This document shows positions 20,901 through 30,864 of a DNA stretch of 32,282 nucleotides, in pieces. A model generated the notes under the pieces. That model was not told the origin of the DNA. It saw only the letters and a list, made by a program, of their open reading frames with translations, and searched no databases. Numbering within the stretch: the first letter of the stretch is position 1; the number at the start of each line of letters is the position of its first letter. A program made the translations under genes and the position numbers. Source of the stretch: Mnemiopsis leidyi (lineage: Eukaryota; Ctenophora; Tentaculata; Lobata; Bolinopsidae); the NCBI GenBank assembly GCA_000226015.1, contig JH152864.1, positions 57,704 to 89,985 on the forward strand, given 5' to 3'.

Positions 20901-23198
20901 CAGAGATATTGGCTCAGGTGAGAGAGTGGGTTAATTGGAGTTGTTAATGGAAATCTGGGAAACAAACCACGATTTAAGGTCGGGGGTAGACGCAGGATGA
21001 CCCCACCGTGACATAAAGGACGGTGAGATCGGGACGGTCGGACCAGAGAGAGATGTCCTGTGTCTCTGGGAGACGTGAATACTTTCTGTGTCTTCCTCAG
21101 AGAGGCATGATACACTGGTTTTAAGCCTGGCACTGTGTTCTTGCTGTATTGTGTAGGCTCCCTTTAGAGAGCTCTCTTTTTGTGCTGGACCGAGTGTCGC
21201 TTTGAGAGTGAAGCTGGAAATGTTGACAGCGAGGGATATACTGCGCGTTGGGAAAAGTTAAACCACAAACCGATCGTGGGATATTGAAAAATAAAGAGAA
21301 AAGGACAAAAAAAGTAGAAGATTGATGAAAGATTGAGGATGGTTAAGAAAATGACCATGACTGTTAAAAGGATCATTTAGATAGATTACACAGGTGATCG
21401 CGTCGTTAAGTAATAAAACGGAAAAATTTTACGTGCGTTCAGAAAACATTTTAAAACAAAAGCGATCGAAACTTTCTGGGAGGAAATCTTAAGAAAAAAG
21501 GATGTGAACTGTTTTTAAAGAGTGAACATGAAGTTTAGTACAGGTTAGAAGGATTGAGCGTTGTTGAATTATGGATGATCGATTGTTCGAAGTCTTTAGA
21601 GTGAAATGGAAGAACAAATGAAGAGCCAAAATGTGAGCTGAAGATTGCGATGATTTATAGAAAAGTTGCCAAAAAAAGTTTGATATGGGTAAAGTTTCAA
21701 AAAAAAGTTTCAGGATAAGAAGTGAAGGGTTAAGGAAGGGTTCTAAAAAAGTAAACTGAAAGTTGCTTAGCCAACTAAGGACCTGCAGATGCCCCGGTCA
21801 GCTAGACTAGCCCAGGTACTTTAGCAACCCTTCCCTCGGTAGATGTGGGTAAAAGTATTTAATACTTGCCCGGGTAAATGTCATGAAAATATTCACATAG
21901 CTCAACTGGGGGAGGATCGTGTAGGTTAGATTTTAAAGTTGAACAAATAGGATTAGGGCGGCCTGATCTTATTATTGCTGCCCGGCTACCGGTACTCTTC
22001 CCCATCTTATTCACACGTTTTCCTGCCCTGCACTTACCCTCCCCAACTCAGAGCATGCTTAACAGTTTTAAACCGTGGCAGAAGAAAGGAGGAAAACAGA
22101 CAGAAAGTGGTGGAAAGAAGGTCAGAGTGGGAGGTGTAGTAAAGTAAGGACGTGCTGCTTTTGTGCGAGATTGGGGTGAGGTCGGGTTTATACTGGGGTT
22201 GTTAACCTAGACTTTCTGAGGACAGGGGGTCAGCCTTGGTTAGGCTCTTTTAAAACTCCCGGGGATTATTATTTTCTTTAGGGCTGGAAAGCTGTCAAGA
22301 AGAGAACAAGAAGGGGGTTTAGTGTTCGAGTCCAACGGGGAAATCAGAGAAAAACGTGTCGACATAAGTGTTTTGTGACGGCGAGGGGGGAGAAACAGTG
22401 GAAAGTTGGGGAAAGTTCGACTTTTGACGTGTTTGATTGCAGGCTTTGTGGTTTACGTACAGAAACGTGCGGTTGTAAAGAACCCTTGCCAAGACTAAGT
22501 TGAGCTGCGAATTTTAAACCTCCAAACAGTTAGGTTCAAACTAAGGAGGTGGGCCTTTAAAACTCTTACAAACACAAATACAAACACAAATACAAACACA
22601 AATACAAACACAAATCCAAAAACAAACACGAAAACAAACACTAAATGCAAGAAAGGGAAGATTGTAAAAGTAAAACCTAGAAGATTAGTTTCTAACCTGC
22701 AGTGGGAGAGTGTTCCCCTTTATCCTCAGAGGTCTGGTCAGGTGAGGTGTGAAGTGTTGTCGTATCTGCAGGCATGGTAATGTTCCGGGGGGCGGTGGTG
22801 GAGGGAGAGATGTTGCAGGGTCTCGGAGCGGCAGCCTGGCTGATGGGGGAGAGGGAGCAGCGCGGTGTGGTGGAGGTGGGTGTGGTGGTGTTGTCCGGGC
22901 TGGCCGTGTTGCTGCACGACGAGGTGGTCGGTCTCAGGGTGCAGGGGGAGAGAGGACGAGCACAGCGGGAGAAGGGGGGAGCCGTGTACACGGTCGCTTG
23001 GTGGGAGGTAGGGTAGGCTACAGTAGTGTAGCAGTGCTGGTCGTAGCCCGGGTATAACCCCGGGTATCTGCTGTCTCCCGTGTTGTCTGTAGCTTGCACT
23101 TGGACTCCGTATTCCAGGACATTTAGGGGTTCCTTCTTGATCCCTGCTTCCATGGTCTTGATATCAGTTGTTGTAGAGCTCAACGCAGAAACGTACAT
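11422..23198 (-). CDS. NK-like (ANTP class) homeobox transcription factor, 6 coding exons
   Basis: Coding exons: 22697-23198, 16922-16993, 12702-12865, 12086-12179, 11710-11871 and 11422-11543 (ending TCT TGA). All junctions are GT..AG and in phase. The first AUG is at 23198; a second in-frame AUG at 23153 (ACCATGG, stronger Kozak, [16 protein letters not shown]) gives 356 aa. The homeodomain spans about 188-247 from that second Met: [18 protein letters not shown], then [19 protein letters not shown], then [15 protein letters not shown]. It has R5, F8, L16, F20, W48, F49, Q50, N51 and R53, so it should be a nuclear DNA-binding protein with Q50 specificity. By eye it resembles NK3, Hmx, Msx, Nkx6 and Hhex (A54 is not NK2-like), and I do not assign an orthology group. 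The N-terminus is Tyr/Pro/Ser/Thr-rich; the C-terminus is His/Asn/Gly/Pro-rich. The intron after residue 44 is a known NK/Dlx-type position. Confidence 0.9.
11710..11871 (-). other. Homeobox gene C-terminal exon 1
   Basis: Acceptor ctctcttcag, donor TTCG|GTACGT; 162 nt, phase 1 to 1. It encodes a low-complexity His/Gly/Asn/Pro/Met-rich tail with [20 protein letters not shown] and HHPHLQHP, typical of a transactivation tail. No eh1 or NK2-specific motif is seen. Confidence 0.8.
12086..12179 (-). other. Homeobox exon with recognition helix (residues 45-60)
   Basis: Acceptor gttgccag, donor CCCA|GTAAGT; 94 nt. It encodes [20 protein letters not shown] and continues to NIP. W48, F49, Q50, N51 and R53 are intact. 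The acceptor has a weak pyrimidine tract of its own. Confidence 0.93.
12200..12685. repeat. Polypurine array filling the homeodomain-splitting intron
   Basis: AAAGATAAAGAGAAACTAAA and near variants fill almost the whole 522-bp intron (12180-12701). On the transcribed strand it is polypyrimidine (TTTATCTTTAGTTTCTC), so it offers dozens of YYYYAG sequences upstream of the true acceptor. Confidence 0.93.
12702..12865 (-). other. Homeobox exon with homeodomain residues 1-44
   Basis: Acceptor aatttcag before AAGAAGATG, donor ACCCAG|GTAAGG; 164 nt. The exon encodes [13 protein letters not shown] and then homeodomain helices 1 and 2 through LTETQ. The exon ends exactly between codons 44 (Q) and 45 (V), splitting the recognition region from the rest. 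Confidence 0.92.
15236..15332. repeat. About 42-bp tandem repeat, 2.3 copies
   Basis: TAAATCTGGAGTAACTTGCA followed by AATCTTTAATAAGTTG, repeated with few changes; inside the homeobox intron. Confidence 0.8.
15466..15573. repeat. 11-bp array of E-box palindromes, about 9 copies
   Basis: Unit CCACGTGTATA. Several CACGTG cores occur in an 11-bp register, with CACATG and CGCGTG variants; GTATAC is also palindromic. Confidence 0.92.
16510..16618. repeat. 18-bp-class minisatellite, degenerate
   Basis: ACAGAAATATACCGGCAC recurs about 5 times with spacers CAGCCATCA or CA. Confidence 0.8.
16802..16915. repeat. AGGTAC-rich tandem segment beside the AWYSW exon
   Basis: AGGTACTTATACTAGGTACA plus GAGGTGCAATA occurs twice, then more AGGTACT/GGGGTACTTA. 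It ends within about 5 bp of the donor of the exon 16922-16993. Confidence 0.72.
16922..16993 (-). other. Homeobox gene 72-nt symmetric exon encoding AWYSW
   Basis: The acceptor is ctcttactttcag and the donor AAAG|GTCAGT. The exon is 72 nt and phase 1 on both sides, so it joins the N-terminal exon (phase 1 end) and the homeodomain exon (phase 1 start), or can be skipped without a frameshift. It encodes [20 protein letters not shown] followed by a lysine-rich end, 10-35 residues before the homeodomain. Lone Trp motifs in this position (hexapeptide-like) bind PBC cofactors in Hox/Tlx/En proteins; that role is only a guess here. The exon sits alone, with introns of about 4.1 and 5.7 kb on its two sides. 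Confidence 0.68.
17690..17965. repeat. (CTC)n and (CA)n low complexity around an assembly gap
   Basis: A CTC/CGT-rich tract runs into N bases at 17760-17891; after the gap comes CTC-rich sequence and a (CA)n run at about 17921-17960. The frames predicted here are artefacts of the gap and the microsatellites. Confidence 0.95.
18066..18180. repeat. 16-17-bp tandem repeat GGGATAGACTTTGTG
   Basis: About 5-6 copies of GGGAYAGACTTTGYG, preceded by two TTTAGACT-containing units. Confidence 0.85.
18676..18723. repeat. 6-bp repeat AACCAG/AATCAG, about 8 copies
   Basis: Encodes Asn-Gln in one frame, but no gene supports it. Confidence 0.9.
20226..20364. repeat. 11-bp array CACCGTACCTA, about 12 copies
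   Basis: Near-identical units with C/G variants (TAGACCG). On the minus strand each unit holds TAGGTACGG, a splice-donor-like AG|GTACGG. Inside the long homeobox intron. Confidence 0.93.
22566..22640. repeat. 12-bp array ACAAACACAAAT, about 5 copies
   Basis: Diverges to CCAAAAACAAACACGAAAAC; 60-130 bp inside the intron from the donor at 22696. Confidence 0.88.
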
Positions 23199-23217
23199 TT
23201 GTTGGGGACAGACGAAA
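22697..23217 (-). other. Homeobox gene exon 2: start codon and N-terminal region
   Basis: The acceptor is gtgtgttttag at 23218 and the donor ACTGCAG|GTTAGA at 22696, phase 1. Between them the frame is open: MYVSALSS, then [16 protein letters not shown], a Tyr-rich [10 protein letters not shown] stretch, a Cys/Ser/Thr/Pro-rich middle, and [16 protein letters not shown] resembles a SUMO consensus (psi-K-x-E). The opposite strand is G-rich and open for long stretches, but those frames are shadows. Confidence 0.75.
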
Positions 23218-23288
23218 CTAAAACACACGACAGAGGTAAGTGAAGATTAGTTTATGAAAAACGGGGTCATTCGTATGTCTTTACTCAC

Positions 23289-23395
23289 GCAAGGGACGCG
23301 GTCACGTGGACCTGTCACGTGGCGCGGTCACGTGATCGTAGCCGCAGGAGAGAGAGCGCGCGCGTTTTGACAGCTCTGGCGTGAACTGCAGCAGA
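23289..23395 (-). promoter_or_regulatory. Homeobox gene 5' UTR exon with three E-boxes, and upstream TATA-like site
   Basis: On the minus strand CTTGC|GTGAGT at 23288 is a good donor, paired with the acceptor at 23218 across a 71-bp intron. No ATG occurs between the proposed start site and the donor. A TATA-like TTTATAAG lies at about 23417-23425, so transcription would begin near 23385-23395; the start is inferred. Three CACGTG E-boxes (about 23304, 23318 and 23331) and a pyrimidine-rich initiator-like tract lie in the transcribed leader. The TATA site reads as the canonical TATAAAAG on the plus strand, so the promoter could also fire the other way. Confidence 0.5.
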
Positions 23396-24639
23396 GGAGA
23401 GAGAAGAGAGAGAGCGCTTATAAAAGTGGAACATAAAATTAAAATATTTTGCACTGAAAGATGCTCGGGTGATTAATGATTATCGGAAATTTGATTAAAT
23501 CCGTGGCAGAGTGATCTAAAGAACAGTCCTGTCTGTTTGTTGGTCAAACTAAATACACATAATATATTCACAACGATTCACTGTAAAGTTGTTATATTGT
23601 ACAGCGCTTTAAGGATTTTAGTGCGACGATTCAATTCTGGGACCAAAATGCAAACTTTCGGCCACCAGACAGCACCGCGGGTATTAAAGCCAGGAGTTGG
23701 TGTATCGGTAAACCCTGGCAGCTGATTGGCTGGAGTGTGGTCACATGACCGGAATAGTGGCACGTCATTGGTGGGTGAACCCGGCAAGAAGTCTAGAGCG
23801 GTGGAGAATTAGATATTATAATTAGGAACAGTAACTATGTCACATACTCACCACCCTAACATATAGAGCAGATAAAATGGAGCTTTTTGGTTTTAAAAAG
23901 GGACAAACCGATCAGGGGGAATAATCTGATGAAGACGTGGAGGAGACAGTTGACAGTGAATCGATAAACAGATGTCTCGATCGGGGTAAAGTCACAGCCC
24001 CCTCACTTTCCCAGTTATTGGTGCTGAATTTTATCTTCTCTCTCAAAGGAGGTGCCCTCTATTGGTCGCTCTATCGGTCATGTCGGTGCCGTGCGGCTGG
24101 CGTTGTCATGGTTACCACCCTACTTAGCTCACTTGGCAGTTATAATTTGAGTCCCTCGATTGGATTTACGGTTTAAAGGCACTGATTTAATCCGAAACAA
24201 AGACAGCTGATTAGCAATTAAGGTGTTTTAGAGAGACGGAGCTAAGGGGAGGTGCAACAAGAGCTGGTAGAAGGGACTGTAGAGACTGTAGAGAGTGTGG
24301 AGACTGTAGTCCATTACGTTACGTGTCATTATTGCAGAGAAGTTAACTTGGAGAAGAGGAATTTTGAAATATATCGTGTTTATTTACTGTAGTAGAATTT
24401 TGGGAAGTTTTTTGAGAGGGCTATGAATATTGATGAGCCAGACATCATTTTAATGATTTTTGGTGGAATATTCCGGCTTTCTTAAAAGCCTCTACTAAGT
24501 CGTATCAACAAATTATGCTATAAGTTGTGGTGTAAGCCAAGTTGGATTCATTGTTCATAAAATGAACCCTGAAATATCCTGGCAGTCCTGGCGTTTCAAA
24601 ACGAGGTGTCACCCAGGCCCATGTATCCGTATCCAGATT

Positions 24640-24760
24640 TATCCACCACTCACGTGACCTCTACTCAACACCTTATTGGTTCTCAACCCTCTCACAGGGC
24701 CCTCTGATTGGCTATTTACAGCCACATGGCAGATACGAGGACCGCAATTGGTTGAGAGGG
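24640..24760. promoter_or_regulatory. E-box plus CCAAT cluster upstream of the secreted-protein candidate
   Basis: TCACGTGACC at 24651, then TTATTGGTT at about 24672, GATTGGCTA at 24708 and AATTGGTTG at 24748, all about 200-300 bp before the ATG at 24967. This spacing fits an NF-Y/bHLH-Zip proximal promoter. Confidence 0.4.
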
Positions 24761-24966
24761 TTGTAAGGATTCCCTGAGCAGTCTGAACGTGTCCGGGCCC
24801 CACCTACCCTAGATAAGGAGGTTTAATGAGGACTTGAAAAGAGAGTGAGAGAAAGGGAAGCTGGACAAGGGACAAGGGAGCAGCTGCAACACCACAGCTC
24901 ACTCTGAAAATATCTCCGATAATGAATTGAGCAGGTCCCAGCCCCTAGATATGATCGTCTGTGGAA

Positions 24967-26827
24967 ATGGGAACGATAATGAAGGGGTCCGCCGGGGAAC
25001 TCCTAATGTTTCTGGGGATATTTTGTTGCTATTTCGGAGAGGGTAACCCAGCAGCAGCAAGACAATCGGAATGCAGTGTGGCTGACGTACCCAGGGTTAG
25101 TGTCTGGGGTTCAGATCGGTTATCCATTGAGAGGTTACGGGACTTAGACTCCGTTTGAAATTTTATCAGGTTACGGCCAGAGAATAGCACTCTTTAACGT
25201 CTGTGAGGGAACGTAAGTGAGCTGGATCGCAGAGTTCACACTCTATTACTCAACCTTTACTTCCTCCCCTCCCCCCTAATGAATTGCCCATTACCCTACT
25301 TTTCACTGGGCACTTAGCCTCGCTAGTCGACCAATTGCAAATAATATTAATCTAACTAGAATTTCAATGTTTTAACTCACATGATATTGAATTGCAGGGT
25401 AGAAAGTCCAGGTCCTTAGTGCCAGGGATAACGTGGAAGAGGAGTGATCTGTGGGACAAGCCTGACAGACTGCTCGTCCCCTTGGCAGGCCTGCTCCGTC
25501 CTCCAAAAAGCAGGGACAATGACTACTTCAAAGAAAAATCAGAAGATTTTCGTCTTGCGCTTACGTCTAAGAATAAGGTCGCTGTAGGGGATTGTTACAA
25601 GAGATTTTATATTTCTAAAACCAATTTCAGGACGTTTTAATGTTTCTAAGATGGCACTGGATAAGCTTCACAACTTATCCTCAATAACATTTCTGTTTCT
25701 TATGACGTATTTATCTGTTTCCTGTAGACTGCATCACAGCTATTAGGAACAGCTCTAAATGAAACTTCAACAAAGATACCGATCTGCTTTGTCAATCAGG
25801 TACGATTAGATAATGGCCAAGGAGTCACGGAGCGCCGATGTAGATCGGGGTAGCCTTGAACTGCAGGACCAGACAAACGTCCATCTTTGTAAGAACCAGG
25901 GGAGCTGAGATCCTTGTCTCTGAAGTGGGGTCCGAAGTAGATAGTTTCTTTATGACGTCGTTTTGAGGGGACTGTTTGCATCACCAGTAAAAGACAGGGA
26001 TTACACCATTAGACGGTAGAAGGTTCTCAGAGATCCTCGGTTCGGGCTGGCACTAGACCCAACAACACGTTTCCTCGGTCTAACAGTTACCAATTCCGCA
26101 CATTAACTCACAAAGCAATAGCCTTCTTCACGATAAGTAGAACCAGTAACCACATTTCCCAGATATTTCCCCCTGATCTAGGTCGAAAGACGACTGGTTG
26201 GTGAGATCACCGTCCTGCAGATCCCACGTCACGGTCTAAAGTGTAGTTACTGCAGTGCAGAACAGACTCAGTGCCCTGCCTTCCATCCCAGCTCCTTTTT
26301 AGTTCCCATCTTTGTCCTGCTGTGACGACATTTTGAGGCGATGACGTCATTTTTGTGTAGCCGGGAACTGATGCCAGTTAGTTGACGGAGATGACGTAGA
26401 TAAGATATAACTGTGTAGTAAAGTCTAGTAAAAGTGAGGGTACAACTGAGTTCCGTGCTGGGTGGAAGTGGGTGGCAATAGGCCGGGGTTCTATATCATC
26501 TTATCAAGGAGTCAGAGCAATGTGAATACCCTGCTCTGTTTGAAAAGTATCGTAAAACCACGGATTACATGATGAAAACCATTGTATGTAGTCGTTACCT
26601 CAATTGTTACGTTAGCGTGCAACATCACACACACCACAATACGAGATGGAGTAACAAAACGAGATGGAGTTAGTGCTCCAAATAAATTGGATCTTGAAAC
26701 CAACAGCTTCCACAAAACTTGTTTTATTTTTCTCCGTTGTGGATTAGAAAAATTGACTTAATTTTTGCAGGTCCAAACTTCAAAACGTCCCAGATTTAAC
26801 TGTTATAAAATGGAAGTACAGTGTTAA
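24967..26827 (+). CDS. Candidate small secreted protein, 4 exons, unknown family
   Basis: Proposed exons: 24967-25095, 25398-25577, 25728-25799 and 26771-26827 (TGT TAA); all phase 0, giving 145 aa. Exon 1 holds a signal peptide with a hydrophobic core (LLMFLGIFCCYF) preceded by Lys. Exon 2 follows ttgcag and is rich in basic residues (GRKSRSLVPGITWKRSDLW). Exon 3 follows cctgtag and encodes TASQLLGTALNETSTKIPIC with an NET sequon. Exon 4 follows tttttgcag and encodes VQTSKRPRFNCYKMEVQC before the stop. Mono- and dibasic sites (WKR, RKSR) would allow proprotein cleavage, so a peptide hormone or growth-factor-like ligand is possible, but I recognise no family. The exon 2 donor (AAG|GTCGCT) is weak; without it the frame runs on to TAA at 25640. 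The gene is transcribed divergently from the homeobox gene. Confidence 0.38.
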
Positions 26828-28668
26828 CTCCCACGGCCCACACATTTGATAATGCCAGGTGAATTCCCTGAATTCCCGGACCTCGACCAGGAGATTAGTG
26901 TCTTGGAGAAGTTTGAAGTTTTTGTGAAGGGGACAGTGGGATGATCAGAGTTGGGCGGCAAATGGTTTACAATCTGATTCGTCTATCGGCTACCAGCAAA
27001 CATGCTCACCAGATTGACCAATGGGAGAAGAGAAAGCTTGTCAGATGACACGGATCAACCAATCAGAGAAAAGAGTTTGTGTCTAGCAAGTGATAAAGAA
27101 AAAGAGGATGACTGGTTGAGTCTAGTTTAGTTCAAAGAGTAGGGCTGGGAGAGGGGGATCTGCTTGCCACATTCCCAATCTTATTACGTATTTTTAGATC
27201 ACACCAAAGCAGAAAACACCAGCCAATCCCCAATCCAATTTCCGCGTCACGTGCCAGTCTGGTAACCAATGGCAACGCTCGATCTAACCACGTGGTGAGA
27301 TCACTACGTACTAAAGCCACGTACCAAGACTTTTTTCGGATATCTAAAAACAGACACTAAAAGAAGTAAGGCCCTGGTACGAAGGAACACCGAACTATTT
27401 CTGGAATGAGTCCAAGCCGGTGTTTTTACAGCGGTGAGAGCAGTGCGGTAGGGGGCTGCCTCGGTCCGGGTAGTCGGACTGGGATCTTCACTTAAAATAG
27501 CTTGGTCTTGAGGGAGCCACGTCAAAACAGTGCTCTAGAAGGGCGTGAGATAATCAAATGAGGGATATGTTGCAGTTTGGATTTATCTGTTTGTAGGGAA
27601 AGTACCGCAGTCTTTACACCACTGTGTCTTGATTGAATGAAATTGAACGATATCGGATGGGGAGCATGCTTGCCCCTGCATTCCATACCGGGACATACCG
27701 CCATGTTGGGATATTGGGACAGTTGCGGATACAGAGATTTTGTCTAAACAAGACAGTGGTTTGGGGTTCCTGCTTTCAGGCCGCCCAAACTCTCCTGTTG
27801 TAGCAACAACATTTCCTGTTTCCATGACTACGATACGTGAATTTCACCAACTGTAATTTTATGTTAAAATATTCAAAATACGCTCTCTTGTGCCCCGGGC
27901 AAGCTTTTAAAGAGTAACGTTATTCAGGGAACGATTAGACACCGTAAATTCACTTAAATCCGCGTTAAATATAGCACATTTTTTAGCAGTGACGACCAAC
28001 TGACGTGATTGTAACAACCGGCGTTTAGTTCCCCATGTTTCACGTTAAAAATTGGAAAAATTTATTTTTTTTCAATTTTGGGGTTGCAAAAATTCAGACT
28101 TCCAGGAACAAAAACTTGGACACGTGATTTAAGTTTAGTCACGTGATTTTCACGTGATTCAAGCATCTAACACATGGTGATATACATCAGGTTTTCCCAG
28201 TGTGTTCTCAATTTGATGCTTGTTGTAAAATCAATCGATGTAAATAGTAGTGCAATGATTGTATCGGCCAAAGCGGGTACAGCTAGTTGGCTAAATCAGA
28301 TCACGTGAAAAATTGTAGAGATCTGATTGGCTGAGATCCAGTCAAGTCGAAGTATTCTGGATCAGAAGTCAATTAAAGCTGCATCTACTTAACACTGCGA
28401 AAATTGGACACACGATATTTACATTTATTCAACATAGGTAGAGTAATGCACGTCAGATACCCTGTCAAAGGACGGTATTGCACGTGCAATCAGAATTGTG
28501 CACGTGCAATGAGAAATGTTGAGTATCTGCTAAACAGCTACATGGTTTAAGTGTACGATAAGCACGTTGAATGACTTGGAGTGGGAAAACAGAAACATTG
28601 CTCCAATTTTCCCAGTCCACAAGAAGTTCAATAAGAGTGCAAAACTTGCAGAGTTTTTGTTCATAATG
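26828..28668. other. Intergenic region with CCAAT/E-box clusters
   Basis: CCAAT boxes at 27019, 27059, 27219, 27266 and 28327, and E-boxes at 27247, 27288, 28121, 28139, 28151, 28304, 28481 and 28500. A weak minus-strand candidate exon (27699-27825, donor GTATGT) could not be linked to a second exon with confidence. Confidence 0.5.
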
Positions 28669-28945
28669 ATATGGTACACAGTGTTCTTGATATGGTACAC
28701 AGTGTTCTTGATATTGTACACAGTGTTCTTGATATTGTACACAGTGTTCTTGATATGGTACACAGTGTTCTTGATATGGTACACAGTGTTCTTGATATGG
28801 TAGACAGTGTTCTTGATATATGGTACACAGTGTTCTTGATATGGTACACAGTGTTCTTGATATGGTACACAGTGTTCTTGATATGGTACACAGTGTTCTT
28901 GATATGGTACACAGTGTTCTTGATATGGTACACAGTGTTCTTGTT
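28669..28945. repeat. 21-bp array of GGTACACAGTGTTCT, 13 copies
   Basis: Units begin at 28673, 28694, 28715, 28736, 28757, 28778, 28799, then (after a 2-bp insertion) 28822, 28843, 28864, 28885, 28906 and 28927. Ten carry exact GGTACACAGTGTTCT; two have TTGTACA and one GGTAGACA. Open frames on both strands are repeat artefacts. Confidence 0.96.
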
Positions 28946-29885
28946 TATAATAATGTGGTGCATATGTTCTAACTTCTTAACTCTATTTTCGTTCTGGCTG
29001 GGACAAGGACCGGGACAAAACCACAAAATCCAAGTTGATCTCTGGTTCGAATGACAAAAGTTCCTCCAAAATTAATTTTTCTACAATTATTGTTTTATAA
29101 AGTTATAAAATGTCGAGAAACAAAATTTTGCTTATCAAACTTTTAGATTTTTGAGCTTAGAATCTGTACACCAACACAATAAACTTAAAATTCACATAAA
29201 ATAATTTCAGTCGCACGATTATTATTATCATTACCTGACAACTTTACTTTAACATTCACTACAACGGTTAATATTCGTTAAGTCCGTTCTATCAACCAAG
29301 GTAGGTATTTATCACATAGTCATGATAAATAAAACGATTTGCTCCAGTCACTGAAAAACAGGGCAAATCTCATTAGCGGTAGTAGAGAGCCAGTCCTCCA
29401 CCGTGTTAATTAATCTTAATTACAGAAATATTCCAAAAATTCGGCTACATGTACGTGCTGCTGGGAGTTTACATGGTAATATCACAGTGACTAATAGCTA
29501 ACGAGCTTGTTTACAGAGTGCCTTACAGTCCGTCACTGATTCTCATCTGGAATTAGCGGATTCAGAACGGCTTTGAGCGTGAAATTCGACAACTGTAAAA
29601 TCAAAAAGCACGAGTTCGTTATCGAATTTTCAGGGAGAAGCTGCTCTGCAAATTTCGTAATCAAAAGTAACGAAGCGTCAAAACATTGCACACAAATTGG
29701 GGGATACATGCGAAATAAGCGTGACAATTACTCCTTCATAAACAATGTGACTGAATAAAGCAAAAATTTAGAGTCATTATCTGCCAATAAGTAAATTGGT
29801 ATTTAATTACCTAAACAGTGCTCTCTCCTGCTAGTGCCTCCAGGAAACAGATTTACTCATCATTTTCTCCTTTAGCTAGCTTGTT
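28946..29885. other. AT-rich region between arrays
   Basis: A 61-codon plus frame at 29573-29758 and its minus shadow have no recognised domain. Nothing else is seen. Confidence 0.45.
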
Positions 29886-29986
29886 TTTCCTCTACTCTTG
29901 TTTTCTTCTACTCTTGTTTTTCCTCTACTCTCGTTTTTCCTCTACTCTCGTATTTCCTCTACTCTCGTTTTTCCTCTACTCTTGAT
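29886..29986. repeat. 16-17-bp array CCTCTACTCTCGTTTTT, about 6 copies
   Basis: Units differ by TTG/TCG and by the length of the T run. Confidence 0.88.
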
Positions 29987-30255
29987 AGCTGACCTGCTGT
30001 TTTGCAGTATACGTGTTTTAAATCAGATGTTTCTTGTTTTCTTTCTAATCCGACATTTCGGAAAATCTTGTGAAAATTTCGTTAGAAACCCGTCTGAATT
30101 GTGAAATTTCCAGTTAAGGTCTACACCAACATATTCGCAACATTTTTGTAGAAAGCTCGTATTTTAGGAGCGAAGTCTGTTTTAGTTCGACATTGTTGTG
30201 GTTAAGAAGTGGCCGCGTTAGTTTCGCGGTAGAAATTCTACACAAAGTGAAGATA

Positions 30256-30726
30256 TACCGACCATATATTGAACATATAGTGACCATATAGTGACCATAT
30301 AGTGAACATATAGTGACCATATAGTGAACATATAGTGACCATATAGTGACCATATAGTGACCATATAGTGATCATATAGTGAACATATAGTGAACATATA
30401 GTGACCATAAAGTGACCATATAGTGAACATATAGTGAACATATAGTGACCATATAGTGACCATATAGTGAACATATAGTGAACATATAGTGAACATATAG
30501 TGACCATATAGTGACCATATAGTGAACATATAGTGACCATATAGTGAACATATAGTGACCATATAGTGACCATATAGTGAACATATAGTGACCATATAGT
30601 GAATATATAGATTATAGTGACCATGTAGTGACCATATAGTGAACATATAGTGACCATATAGTGAACATATAGTGAATATATAGATTATAGTGACCATGTA
30701 GTGACCATATAGTGATTATATAGTGA
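30256..30726. repeat. 11-bp array CATATAGTGAM, about 40 copies
   Basis: Two unit types, CATATAGTGAC and CATATAGTGAA, alternate irregularly. A segment with GAATATATAGATTATAGTGA occurs twice (about 30600 and 30672), showing a higher-order duplication of roughly 70 bp. All three minus frames stay open because 33 bp is 11 codons. Confidence 0.96.
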
Positions 30727-30864
30727 GTACGAGCGGGCTAGGATAAACCTAATGATACACAGATGATCTGACATTGGAGATGTAGTTCATCAGTAGGTCA
30801 AAGACGCTAGCTTCACATAAACCTAAAATCGTATGTGAAAACTTACAAATTAATCCCGGAAAGC

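Larger units (their letters stand above)
16994..22696 (-). other. Large homeobox intron
   Basis: Holds E-boxes at 17116, 18462 and 19661, CCAAT boxes near 18486, 18530 and 19644, the assembly gap, several arrays, three dispersed copies of ATTGTTGATGAAGGAGC, and GA-rich, pyrimidine-poor sequence toward 21200-22400. No convincing exon of another gene was found. Confidence 0.55.

Noticed and set aside
22318-22345. Possible tRNA T-arm (GTTCGAGTCC)
   Set aside because: No matching acceptor stem or anticodon arm in the flanking 70 bases.
22749-23057. Long Gly/Arg-rich plus-strand frames
   Set aside because: Antisense shadows of the Ser/Thr/Pro-rich homeobox exon, which has splice sites and fits the phase.
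25796-25984. Minus-strand 62-codon frame with protein-like text (YFGPHFRDKDLSSPGSY)
   Set aside because: No splice partner or domain, and it abuts a better plus-strand exon; kept only as a possibility.
27132-27825. Minus-strand candidate gene (27699-27825, then 27132-27350)
   Set aside because: The first segment has a fair donor (GTATGT), but alternative acceptors give two unrelated tails and the second overlaps a CCAAT/E-box cluster.
28530-29054. Repeat-peptide frames on both strands
   Set aside because: A 21-bp array is a multiple of 3 and stays open in several frames; no start, splice or domain support.
30114-30697. Tyr/Ile-rich minus-strand frames up to 159 codons
   Set aside because: Generated by the 11-bp array, with the same peptide appearing in all three frames.
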